Assembly (NCBI GenBank): GCA_029834535.1
Contig: JAQMWT010000057.1
Coordinates: forward strand, 248,001 to 312,000
DNA from: Chrysophaeum taylorii
Taxonomy: Eukaryota > Sar > Pelagophyceae > Pelagomonadales > Pelagomonadaceae
Reading direction: 5' to 3'
DNA length: 64,000 nt
The position numbers and the translations under genes are program-made. Below are positions 22,543-31,796 of the stretch, piece by piece (the stretch's first letter is position 1; every line of letters begins with the position of its first letter). Below the pieces are notes generated by a model that saw only the letters and a list, made by a program, of their open reading frames with translations, did no database searches and was not told the origin of the DNA.

Positions 22543-23213
22543 CCTACAGTGCGCGTGTAGACGCCGGGAGGGGGCTTATCGGTATTGCGCAGCACGTGTG
22601 GGGTAGGGTGGAGTCGTCGACTCAGAAGAGCATATCCTCGGGGTTGCCGATATCGACAGAGAGCCACGTAGAGCTGGACGTGACAGAAGACGGGCTTAGG
22701 CAAGAGGACGCCGACCTCGCGGGGCGTCTGGCCCTGGCTATTGTTGATCGTTTGGCGTCGGTGGGCCTTAAGGGATACAGGTTGGAGGAGCCTCGGTGAC
22801 ACGACACGATCGATCATGTATCTGGTACCGTTGCAGTGGCCGTGCGACGGGTCGAGGTTGCGAAGACTTTAAGCTCGCGATCAAAGTCAGCATGCCGTTG
22901 GTTGTCAGGGAGTTGAAAACTCGACTGTAAAGAGCGAGGCGTCGGCTTCCGACCCAACCTAGTCGGCCGAGGCGTCGGCTTCCGACCCAACCTAGTCGGC
23001 CGAAAAGAACTCCGACGCCTCGTCTTCGGGAAAAAAAGGCCGCGGTCATGCGCGCGTTGTCAGCATCGACAACATCTTTTCGACGGGGCGTGAGATTGGC
23101 GCGCTGAAAGAGCCGCCGCGGGTCGTGGAAACAGTCTGCGAGGTCGCTGTAGACGGCTTGGAGGATCACTGCCTGGCTCGCGCGCCTACCTGATCCTTAC
23201 CCTAAATCGGGGA
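22543..23213 (-). mobile_element. Helitron helicase-derived unit H, inverted
   Basis: The same unit on the minus strand: on that strand it reads ILQAVYSDLADCF, LTPRRKDVVDADNARMTA, then the CNGTRY and KPVFCHVQLYVALCR blocks. A roughly 36-bp segment around GAGGCGTCGGCTTCCGACCC is duplicated in tandem at about 22,939-23,003. It is the only long unit in this orientation. Confidence 0.8.
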
Positions 23214-23214
23214 C

Positions 23215-23490
23215 AAACAAACGCCATCCCTCCTACCCCACACACCCACCCACATCCTTCATGCTCCCCACACACACCCCTGACTGTCTTAGCAGTCGGC
23301 ATTTAAAGACAAACAAACGCCCGTCAGGCATATCCCTCCTACCCCTTAAACCCACCCACATCCTTTATGCTCCCCACACACACACCCCTCTTAGCAGTCG
23401 ACATTTAAAGACAAACACCCACCCACATCCTTCAGGCTCCCCACACACAACCCCCTCTTAGCGGTCGACATTTAAAGACAAACAAACACG
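23215..23490. repeat. short tandem repeat, about 80-95 bp units
   Basis: Three units, each with ACCCACCCACATCCTT, ATGCTCCCCACACAC and CTTAGCAGTCGACATTTAAAG. The same sequence occurs inverted at about 20,020-20,100 inside the array, and a diverged copy lies at about 29,335-29,400. Confidence 0.75.
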
Positions 23491-23544
23491 ACTCGGCGAT
23501 GACCCCGACTAGGTCCCGCGTACTTATCTCTGCCCGTTCGAAAT

Positions 23545-24327
23545 TCTTGTGACATCAAAAATCTTGACTTTGACGTCACGCAGAAAGTGGTCAGATCTGG
23601 GTCACGTCAAAATCAACTTTCAGTACAGCGACTGCCTTCATGATGGTCAAGTCAAAGTCAACATCACGAAAACGAGAAAAGCGGCCGCAAGCGGCCGGCA
23701 GAGGCCGGCAGAGGCCGGCTGAGGCTGGAAACGTCCCACACGCGCAGTTAGCGTCTTCCTCGCCTTCCCTCGTCTCTCGTACCTCCCTCCGCCTGCAGAA
23801 GCAGAAGAAAACACAACAGCGCGACAGCTTTCATGTTGGAGGAAAACCCGTCGTCACCGAAATGTAGCCGTCCAAAGTACCGCTGGTCTTCCTCCTCGGC
23901 ATCGCAGCAGTTCGTAACACGTCGTGCCGCCGCTCGTCGGATCGCGAAAGATGCAGCAGTGCGTCTTTTTACTGCAGTCCGTGCCTTTCTTCGCAAGCTC
24001 TGGGTAATCCCCTGTCAGACGCGTAACGCGCCTCCAAACCCCAGAAGGCGCCGCTCTCCTCCCGGCTTTCTTTCCTGAGCGGGCGTATTATATCCCGATA
24101 CTGTTCCGGTGGAATGTACGGCCTCGCGTCGTATTCCTCCTCCTCCGCCCCGCTGGCATCCTCTTCCAACACGAGCTGGTGCACTGGAGCCGCTTCCGTC
24201 ACGACGTGTAAAATTCCGTGACCGTGACCGTCTCGCCAAAAGTGGTCACGTCAAGTCACGAAATCGTCAACGTCAACATTTAACGGTCATTTGACGTCAA
24301 CATTTTGACGATCTTGACATCAAGGTG
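23545..24327. repeat. MITE-like element with imperfect TTGACGTC-rich ends; relative of 268-560
   Basis: The left end (from about 23,545) reads TGACATCAAAAATCTTGACT then TTGACGTCA. The reverse complement of the right end reads TGATGTCAAGATCGTCAAAA then TTGACGTCA, so the element has long, imperfect inverted ends. The interior encodes no recognised protein; a minus-strand frame at 23,969-24,202 (YDARPYIPPEQYR) has no known domain. The right 330 bp recur at 268-560. It could be a non-autonomous MULE-type or other DNA transposon. Confidence 0.5.
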
Positions 24328-24894
24328 CAGCCCTGAATAGTTATAATTAGCCCGATTTTGTTGGTGACGAGGGTTACCGCCGCCACAGACTAGTTCCTAG
24401 GTGTGTGTGCCCGCTTGATATCCATCCCGTTGAGCTCGGCGCGGGCACCTGGGTTTTTATTTCCTTTGCTTTTCTTTCCTCAGCGTGCGAAAAGATCTGC
24501 GAGCAATGGCTCTGATGGGCGATCGTCTGTCGCTCTCTCCACGGCCAGCGACGAACCCGCTGTCGTCCATGGCGTTGCTGTTGCCATGAGCTACGACCTT
24601 TCTTTCGCGTAGCGTATCCGAGTCGTCCCTGCGAGTCGTCCCTCTTATCCCAGCGCTTCTTCGCACGCCGCTCCAGGGTCCACCGCGCGGCTTGGCGCTG
24701 CGGGCACGAGTGGCGCGGCTGCCGAGTGTCAGTCAGTCAGAGCGGTGACGGCAAGGCACTTCACTATACTTTACTTTACCAAAGATTCATTCTTTTTTCA
24801 CAATGTCCTCAGGTTGGATTCGTTCCCCCCACCCCTTCTCGTGAAGGAAGATAACCGCCGTATTTTTGTCATTAGGTCCGCGCGCTGCTTGCAC
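24328..24894. other. upstream region of the CTFxP repeat gene
   Basis: No gene is recognised. A pyrimidine tract ending CTTTCCTCAG near 24,483 resembles a splice acceptor, so a 5' untranslated exon is possible. Weak direct repeats of GAGTCGTCCCT occur near 24,620-24,650. Confidence 0.3.
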
Positions 24895-27023
24895 GATGCC
24901 GCTGGACGACCTGGAGCGCAAGATCCAGATGGTGATGGCGCAGACGCAACGGCTGCAGAGCGGCGGGAAGCTGTCCGCGGGACCCAAGGTGTCGCCCCGA
25001 ACCGCGGACGATGCGAGCGCCGAGGAGGAGGAGATGGATGGGTGCCCTTCGAATTATGCATGCCCTTCCAAGGTGCAGGATGAAATGAATGGGCACTCGG
25101 AGGAGGAGGTCTCTGGGCTGCCGTGAGTCGCCGTTTCCTGGCGCCGTTATAAGATCGCGACGCAGGCCGCCGCCGGCTTCCGAGACGCCCCCGCCGCGAC
25201 CTCCCGAGGCGCCGAGGTCGGAGAAGAACGGGAGCCGGATGAGGGAGCCAAAGCTGTACGAGCGGGCGGCCGAGATCCGAGGAAAACTCGAGGCACGAGG
25301 GCGCAAGGCGAACGGATTGTGGGATCGGCTGCACGCGGATGCCGCGAAGCGAAGGGTCGAGCGCGAGAAGCAGCCGCGCGTCGACGGAACGTTCGCGCCC
25401 GAGATCACGACGATGGCCCGAAAATCGAGCGGCGAGGCGAGAACCCCGAGGACGGCGACGCTGTACGCGCACGCGCGCGCCGTCACCGACAAGCTCGACG
25501 AGAAGCGCGCGGCCGAGGCGCGCGCCCCGACGGGGTGTACGTTCCGTCCCGAGATATCGCGGCGCGCGCGGTCGGCGTCGCCGGCACGCGGGCCGGGCAC
25601 GCCCGTGCACGAGCGGCTGATGGCGGCGGGCGCGGCGCGCGAGGAAGCGGCGCGCGCTCGCGAGGCAATTGAGGCGAAGAGGCGCGCCAACGAGTGCACG
25701 TTCCGGCCGGCGATCCTGTCGCAGCGGCGGACGGGGAAAGCCGCGGCGGGCGGGGTCGCCGAGCGGTCCGCGCAGTACGAGCGCGACAAGCAGCGGCGGC
25801 TCGCCGCGCTGCGCGAGGCGCGCGAGGCCCTCGCGGTCGCCGAGGCGACGTTCGCACCCCGCATCAACCACGCGCGGCCGCCGCGACGCGAGACGGACTC
25901 GGACGTCTGGGAACGGCTTTCGAACGACAATTCGGTCTACGAGCGCGCCGCGCGTCGCGAGGACGCGCGCCGCGCCGAGATGGAAAGATACACGTTCCGG
26001 CCCCGCACCAACGCGACGACGACAAAGAATTCCGAGGCAGCAGCATCGGCGCACGAGAGGCTGTACGTGTCGTCGCGGGAGCTCGCCGCGCGCGAGAACG
26101 AGCGCCGCGAACGCAGAGAGACGGACGAGCTCGCGGGGTGTACGTTCCGGCCCGCCGTCAACGGGTCGCGCGAGGCGTCGTCCTCGGAGAGCTGGTCGCG
26201 GCTCCTCGACGACGCGCGCGACGTAGCGGCGCTCCGCGACGAGCTCAAGCGCGCGCGCGAGCTCGAGGGCTGCACCTTCGCGCCCCTCGTCGGACGCTCG
26301 CCTGGCCCCCGCGGCCGCGAGACGACCCCCGCGCACGAGCGCCTCGCACGCGACGACATCCTCTCCAAGCACGCCGAGCGCGGCCGGCTCCGGGCGGAGC
26401 GCGAGCTCGAGGGGTGCACCTTCCGCCCGCGCACCGGCCGCTCCCCCGCGCGCGACCCGGGAAAGCCCGTCGTCGACCGCATGCTCGAGGACGAGACGGC
26501 GCGCCGCGCGCGCTCGGTCGAGCGCCAGCGACGAAAGGAGGACGACGAGCGACGCGAGATGCGAGGCCGCGTTTCGCGTCGCGAGCCCTCGGCCGAGCGC
26601 ATGGAGAAACTCGCCGCGCCCCGGACCGCCGACGGCGCGCGCAAGCGCGCCGACCTCGAGCGCCAAAAGCTCCGCGACCTCGACAAGCGCCCCCGCGCCC
26701 GCTCCGCCTCGCCCGCGCGCTCCGTCGACTCGGAAGCCTCGACCGCCCGCCCGCGACGCGGTCGCTCGCCCGCGCCCCAACGCCGCCAAGACGCCGCCAA
26801 GACGCGACCCTCGACGCGACGCTCCCTCGACTCGCCCCGCCGCGAGCGCGACTCGGCGGCCCTCGCCCAACCACCACCGCACCCAAACCACAAGCCCCCG
26901 CGCCCGCCCCCTTCATCGAGCGACCACCCCCCCTACGAGCCCTCGACAACTAGCCCCGGCCCCGCCCTCGACGAGTTCGAGCGCTGGCAAGCCGAAATGG
27001 AGGCCAAGCTCGCCGCGCTCTAG
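24895..27023 (+). CDS. eight-fold CTFxP repeat protein, probably cytoskeletal
   Basis: The gene joins 24,895-25,122 and 25,166-27,023 across a short intron, giving about 694 residues. The first exon starts MPLDDLERKIQMVMAQTQ. The second holds eight repeats of about 50-70 residues, each with a helical (Y/W)xRL...A segment rich in Glu/Arg/Ala followed by (C/G/E)TFxP(E/A/R)(I/V/T): GTFAPEI, CTFRPEI, CTFRPAI, ATFAPRI, YTFRPRT, CTFRPAV, CTFAPLV, CTFRPRT. The C-terminus is basic and Pro/Ser-rich with RSASPA and RGRSPAP motifs. I recall similar short motif repeats in protist cytoskeletal and ciliary proteins, but I recognise no named family; a structural role is inference. A 697-codon open frame on the other strand is a shadow of the high GC content. 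Confidence 0.7.
25123..25165 (+). other. predicted 43-nt intron
   Basis: The donor GTGAGT (25,123) lies exactly where the first frame would otherwise hit a stop (SGLP then TGA). The acceptor GACGCAG ends at 25,165, and the join preserves frame into PPPASETPPP. A nearer acceptor (TTATAAG, ending 25,153) is also in phase and would give 31 nt. Confidence 0.6.
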
Positions 27024-28244
27024 GGCTAAGCTTCCGGAACAAACCACGACGACGACAATAACAACGCGCGCGGCGGCCTCTTTTTTTAAATTATAGCCTT
27101 GGCTATCCTCGCCCCCCGCCGGCGGTGGTTCTCTTCTCCGGGGCCTGTGCTTCGCAAACCCCCCAAGCGATAAAAATAAAACGATAGTGTACGATGGTGA
27201 TTCCCGTCGGGCAACGCCATACTATTATTGCGCGTTGCATCCGGAAAGTACTCCTTCTCCCCAAAAACTTTTTTTTTACCCGTCGTCGTCGCCAACTCGT
27301 ATAGTCTCGTGTAGTAGCATGCTGCATCGTGCGCGTAGGAAATCCGCGCGTTGCCGGATCTGGACAGCGATCTGCGGCAGCGCGATGCCTCGGACAACGG
27401 GGACGAGGCGTCTATGTTGACTGACAGCATTTGCGTGCTCTTCCAGCCGGACCAGGCCGCGCTCCGCTCACCACACAACATGCTGTTGCGGTCGGCGGCC
27501 GGTTCTCAGCCGCACTTCTCCACCACCTACCTCCGGATGCCGGCGACAATGTAGCAACACCGTGCAGTAATTACTTACCTAAACACGTCGTGGATGTGGT
27601 CGACGGTGCCTTCAATGCCGCCTACTCGCTCCAGAATAGCCATTTCCACGTCTCCGGGGCAGCGGAGAAGTCGACGGCGACACCCTTCTCCCAGCGGAAG
27701 TTCCGCAGCTACCTCGATGCTTGGTCCCGCTTCAGCCAAGACTCTTTGATGATCGCGTCTAGTTCAGAGTCGACATTCGCCCGAGGCTCCGCCTTCCAGC
27801 CCGCGACTGCGCGCGAAAAGTACTCCTTCAGTGCTTCCTTCGCCTCCTGAGAAACGGGCGTCGTCCGGCTCTCGTTCTGTGCGGCGGTACTCGTGCCAGC
27901 AGCCGCGCCACCGTCGTAGCCACGCTCGGAACTGTCGGCCATGGCTCGCCTATGACCCTATGTATCGCATCGCCGCCGCCAGTCACCTCCCGCCCGCTGT
28001 CCCGCGAGGCTCACTCAGCGACTTGTGAACCGCGCGGGGGACCTCCCACCCATTTCACTCGAGCTTGTCGCCCATGGCACCTACACGTACGTGCGTGCCG
28101 GCACTCTCCGCTGTGGGCGAACGTGGAGGTCTGGCGCACATACAACATACTGAATTTTAATGAGGTGACGCACTTTTTCCCAGCCTACGAGATTCTCGGA
28201 TAAATGCGGAAATATCTATTCTTGGATTCTTACAGTTTTCATCT
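27024..28244. other. intergenic with a possible minus-strand gene fragment
   Basis: The minus strand at 27,709-27,942 reads a 77-codon frame starting MADSSERGYDGG and containing SQEAKEALKEYFSRAVAGW. Just beyond, in another frame, LRCPGDVEMAILERVGGIEG ends at a good donor (GTAAGT) near 27,572. This may be a lineage-specific spliced gene or a decayed one; no family is recognised. 27,060-27,330 and 27,950-28,244 show nothing I can name. Confidence 0.2.
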
Positions 28245-28268
28245 ATGACTCTCGCGGAAAAGAAAATG

Positions 28269-28312
28269 GAAGTTTCTGGAGATGGAAGCTTCCAGAATCT
28301 TCTAGAAGCTTC
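28269..28312. promoter_or_regulatory. heat-shock-element-like array
   Basis: 28,285-28,312 is a perfect run of six alternating HSE units: GAA, TTC, GAA, TTC, GAA and TTC, each separated by two bases. A further GAAGTTTC and GAG lie just upstream (28,269-28,281), one base out of phase. This is the binding pattern of trimeric heat-shock factor. No heat-shock gene adjoins it; the nearest plus-strand coding is the orphan frame from 28,609 and, farther off, the heliorhodopsin at 30,200. Confidence 0.55.
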
Positions 28313-28608
28313 CAAAGGCCTCTCAGATGCTGGAAAAGTGCGTCAAATCATGAATATTCAAGTGTGTAGTACGCGCGCAAGGCCTCCGTGCTCGCCGACT
28401 GTGAGAACGCTTAGTGTGAGCGCCGGCGTGCACGTTCGTGTTGGTGTCATGGGCCACACGCTCGAGCGGGATGGGCGGGAGGAGACATAGGGCTGAAAGT
28501 GTTGGTGTTCTTTAGTGAAGAGCCGGTGCTGGACGCCCCCTGTCTGGAACCTTTACACGGACGACCCCGTCGAAGTTGACGGCCGCGGCGAACGTCAAAA
28601 AAAGCTGA

Positions 28609-29067
28609 CGCTCAAGGCGGACCCATTGTGGTCTAGAGTTTCAACGCGCGAACATCGGGGACTATCTGCCGGGTGAGAGCCGCAATGACGACAATGGCCG
28701 CAAGGACGACGAAGATCTTGATTTGGAAGACGACGATGACGGGAGAGATGAAGAACAAGATGGTACGGTCTACTTCGATGAGTTTGAAGTTCCTCCAGGC
28801 TTGTTGTTCATCGACAAGACGGCTTCCTTTCTCCGCGAGGACGAAAGATCCCTCTCTATGTTCTACTTTGCTGCTTGGACACCTCGACGACGACCTCTGA
28901 GAGCAATCATGGTGGTTCGGGAGGGTTGTCAAATTCAAGCCGCGGGCCCGGGTCTACAATACGACGTTCAGTGGGACATCAACGCGCCTTGTCAGCAGGG
29001 GCTTAAACTCGAAAACAATGTGGACGACAGTCGAATTCCGACTGTTAAGGCTGGTTGCTGGTGCTAG
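28609..29067 (+). other. orphan acidic coding fragment
   Basis: The frame is open from a stop at 28,606 to a stop at 29,067, with no convincing start Met, so it would be an internal or terminal exon. It reads an acidic segment (EDLDLEDDDDGRDEE) and then VPPGLLFIDKTASFLRED and LQYDVQWDINAPCQQG. No family is recognised. About 60 bp farther on, another frame ends in GADVNETPRQRRRIDDSLFD followed by a stop, so a multi-exon or decayed gene may span 28.6-29.2 kb. Confidence 0.3.
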
Positions 29068-29187
29068 AAGAAGACACTCTCCTCTGCCTCTGCTGGCTCT
29101 TCCCGGCGGCCGCTTATCCTAGATGGTGCCGACGTCAACGAGACTCCTCGCCAGCGCCGCCGCATCGACGACAGCCTTTTCGACGAC

Positions 29188-29256
29188 TGAGGTTCGCAGC
29201 TCTCAAAGCCTGAGGTTCGCAGCTCTCAAAGCCTGAGGTTCGCAGCTCTCAAAGCC
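29188..29256. repeat. 23-bp tandem repeat, three copies
   Basis: Three exact copies of a 23-bp unit starting TGAGGTTCGCAGC and ending TCTCAAAGCC. The first begins at the TGA that would close the IDDSLFDD frame. 29,257-30,199 beyond it holds a diverged copy of the 23.2-kb short repeat (about 29,335-29,400), a second HSE-like cluster with GGAATATTCC and GGAAGCTTCC (about 29,553-29,600), and no recognised gene. Confidence 0.7.
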
Positions 29257-30199
29257 TCAGGCGTTGCGACTGAAACGCTGCTAGCGTTGCAATCAAAGTT
29301 AAACGAAAAACTCAAGCTAGCCACCGAGCGCCCCGCATGCTCATGTTCGCACTCCCTCCCACCCTCTTATTAGCAGTTACCTTTAAAGACATTCCTAAAA
29401 CCACTGAACGCCTTGCGTGCTCACACCACCGCGCTCCCCGCGATGGTGGCGGTCGCAGACACCTCAGTGGACACACCCACGTGTCTCTATTGAGCGTTTT
29501 GGCCACATTGGGCTCAGTCCGCCAGGTGGCCGAAAAGCTCCTCTCCAGTTCTCGGAATATTCCACGGAAACGGAATTATATGGAAGCTTCCGGACACTTC
29601 CAGGTCGGCTGTTCACTTCTCCGGAAATACGCGAGTCATATTTTTATCCGCACGTTGACGAGGCTCTCTCAACCTCGAAGACGGTGAGGAGACACGCAGC
29701 GCGGATCAGAGGGAAGAGAAACGCGTAGGCACGCCAGAGGGGATTTTTTCGCTTGATGACTGCCCCGATCTCTTCCATTGCCTTAGCCGCCGAGTCACCG
29801 TCCGGCTGGGCGACAGCCGCTTCGGGGGGGTGAGGCGAGAACAGCGTTTTACTAGGCAGGGGTGGCGCCCCCCCCACCCCGCGCTAAAGTTTTGTGGCCG
29901 GAAAGTAAGACTCGCGTGCGTGAAGCTCGCTGTGGCAAACGTCCGTCCGTTATCCTCGTCACGCTACCGCAGAAAGAACGCGTCAAAACGGGATAAAAAT
30001 TTTCAATCTACCTCGTAAGGAAAATACCGCTTTAGTAGTTTGCGGCAATTTCGTGTGCAGTACCTAGTCATGTCTCTATGATTCAGAACGAAAATGCTCT
30101 TAAAGTAAGGTGGTGAACGGAACGTCGTCTGCAAATAGGTGGCGAGTCGCTTCAGAGAAACCACCTGTCTGTTGGAGTCGCGCGCGTGGTGGGCCTGTG

Positions 30200-31249
30200 A
30201 TGGAGGTTGAAGATGAGGCTCGACCAAGGAGCCGTCCGAAGAGAGGTGATGACCTTTACGCTATGGTCGAGGAGGCACGTGGTGGCGTCTCGCTTCAAGC
30301 CCCGGGATCAGTGGCTGCGTTGAGGCTGAGGGGGTGGGTGCGAAACGCGCACCTCGCGGTGGGCGTAGTCCACTTGACTGTGTTGATGGCGCTGATCGTA
30401 TTATGGGGCACGACGAACCCCAACAAGGTCTCTGTACATCTGCTCCAGGAGACGTTTCAGCACAAGGACCCGTCTCGACGGTGCGAGTGTCAGCCTGTTT
30501 CGAGTCTCGAAAGTCTCGGCGTAAGACTCAACGTCTACGCGCTATGCATCACTTTCTCCGTGATGGTCGTGTTCACCCACACGTTTTTCGCGTCGGACGG
30601 ATTCTTCACGGGGATCTACACAGAATGCGTCGACGAAGGGAAGAATCCGTTCCGTTGGTTCGAGTACAGCGTCACGTCGACTTCTATGCTTATCATCGTG
30701 GCCTTGTTGTCTGGCGTCCGACAACGCATGATACTCGTCATGATGGTAGTGGCTAACATAGCCACTATGTTACAGGGCTATGTGATCGAGGCCGCCATCG
30801 CCAACGGTGCCGGCACTCTCGAACGCATCATACCCCTCGTTGCCGGCTGGGGACTCTTCATTTCTTGCTGGTATCCCGTCATGTATTCGTGGTACGAGAC
30901 GCTCGACAGCCTCAACGACATCAAGAGTAAGTGCAAGGGCGTGGACACGTTTAGCGACGATGCAGAACCACCCAGATGGGTTGAAGTGCTCATAGTCGCC
31001 ATATGCGTGATGTTCGTCTACTTTGGCATCGTGTCGTTCGTCCAGGTTTGCCACTCTTTCTACGTCGACGATGTTTCTATAATGCGTGACCGCTTCATCT
31101 TCTATGAAATCGTATACATCACCCTCTCCCTCGTTGTCAAAACCGTCCTCAATGTCTGGGCCATGGCGTCCATCTTCTCCACGAGCACCGGCCTCGCTTG
31201 GGTGCGAGAAAAAGCTGCCGCCGATGGCGAAGAGTGTGTCGGTTACTGA
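30200..31249 (+). CDS. heliorhodopsin
   Basis: A 349-residue seven-helix protein, binding retinal by family knowledge. I start at the Met at 30,200, the last one before a cytoplasm-like charged N-terminus; an in-frame start at 30,110 would add 30 residues. Helix 1 (HLAVGVVHLTVLMALIVLW, 51-69) follows that charged region, consistent with the inverted topology of heliorhodopsins. Helix 3 holds the family block NPFRWFEYSVTSTSMLIIVA (149-168) with the counterion-position Glu155, and helix 7 holds YITLSLVVKTVLNVW (306-320) with the Schiff-base Lys314. Both sites align with model heliorhodopsins. It is longer than bacterial members (about 250-260) because of its N-terminus, a Cys-containing loop after helix 1 and a loop between helices 5 and 6. 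The function, light sensing or enzyme/transport regulation, is not settled for the family. Confidence 0.88.
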   Translation: MEVEDEARPRSRPKRGDDLYAMVEEARGGVSLQAPGSVAALRLRGWVRNAHLAVGVVHLTVLMALIVLWGTTNPNKVSVHLLQETFQHKDPSRRCECQPVSSLESLGVRLNVYALCITFSVMVVFTHTFFASDGFFTGIYTECVDEGKNPFRWFEYSVTSTSMLIIVALLSGVRQRMILVMMVVANIATMLQGYVIEAAIANGAGTLERIIPLVAGWGLFISCWYPVMYSWYETLDSLNDIKSKCKGVDTFSDDAEPPRWVEVLIVAICVMFVYFGIVSFVQVCHSFYVDDVSIMRDRFIFYEIVYITLSLVVKTVLNVWAMASIFSTSTGLAWVREKAAADGEECVGY

Positions 31250-31796
31250 TTTCGTCAATTTGCGCGGCACTCTGCCCTCGAAGAGTGACTTCGACACTGG
31301 TTTTTATGCGCGCACCCCTCGTCTCGCGATTTGTGGTCCTACGTCCACCTAATACCATGTCCGCCTTGTCAAAGCCGCGATGCTCGCTAGCATCGAGGCG
31401 CTTCCTCTCCCCCATCGATCGAGCGCCAAATATCGTATATGTGCAGCACGTTTCCTCTAATTCGACGTAGCAGCACTTGTTCATGCTTCGGCGGACAAAA
31501 CGTGCTTCGAAGAGGGATCTAGCGCACCTGGACCTCACGACGGGTCTTAGATCCAGAGGCGAGCCTAGTGAGTGGGGCGTGAGGTGTCTCAGCGGTCTCA
31601 ACAACACCGTAGCGCGAGGGACCGCGTTCCGGCGGGGAGTGGCGAGAGGGGTTTTAATGGAGGAGCCCCAAAAGGTCGCCCATTGGCATTGAGACACGAG
31701 ATGCCGACGACATCACGACTTGACGTGTCTCGATGGGGAGCCAGTGGTTGGTGATGGCCATCACGAACGCGGTTTGAAGAGATTGTTTTGATAACG
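31250..31796. other. intergenic
   Basis: No gene or repeat is recognised between the heliorhodopsin stop and the start of the next membrane protein, which is on the same strand 547 bp away. Confidence 0.3.

Larger units (their letters stand above)
15605..22545. repeat. composite satellite array: Helitron-helicase units, GTGAACTTACTGG minisatellite and a third module
   Basis: Three components alternate. (1) Long units of about 650-720 bp derived from a Helitron helicase, listed separately. (2) A 19-20 bp minisatellite, consensus AGGTGAACTTACTGGGACC, with variants containing TTAGAGATTGGGACTAGG, present between every pair of long units. (3) A module of about 100 bp starting GCGGCGTGTGCGGATC and ending TTTACGCCGAAC, at about 16,171-16,264, 16,672-16,766, 18,536-18,638, 19,620-19,670 (short), 21,760-21,830 and inverted at 22,325-22,420. 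The minisatellite is in reverse orientation at 15,605-15,677, forward from 16,107 to 21,930 and reverse again from 22,279. Long-unit spacing is about 0.86-1.1 kb. The repeats continue as an inverted unit to 23,213. Confidence 0.9.

Noticed and set aside
15605-22545. CRISPR array
   Set aside because: The short repeats are not separated by unique spacers of constant length, repeat units vary, and the context is eukaryotic with Helitron helicase remnants.
24798-26891. 697-codon minus-strand frame rich in Arg/Ala/Leu
   Set aside because: Antiparallel shadow of the GC-rich CTFxP repeat gene; composition without domain content, while the plus frame has regular motifs.
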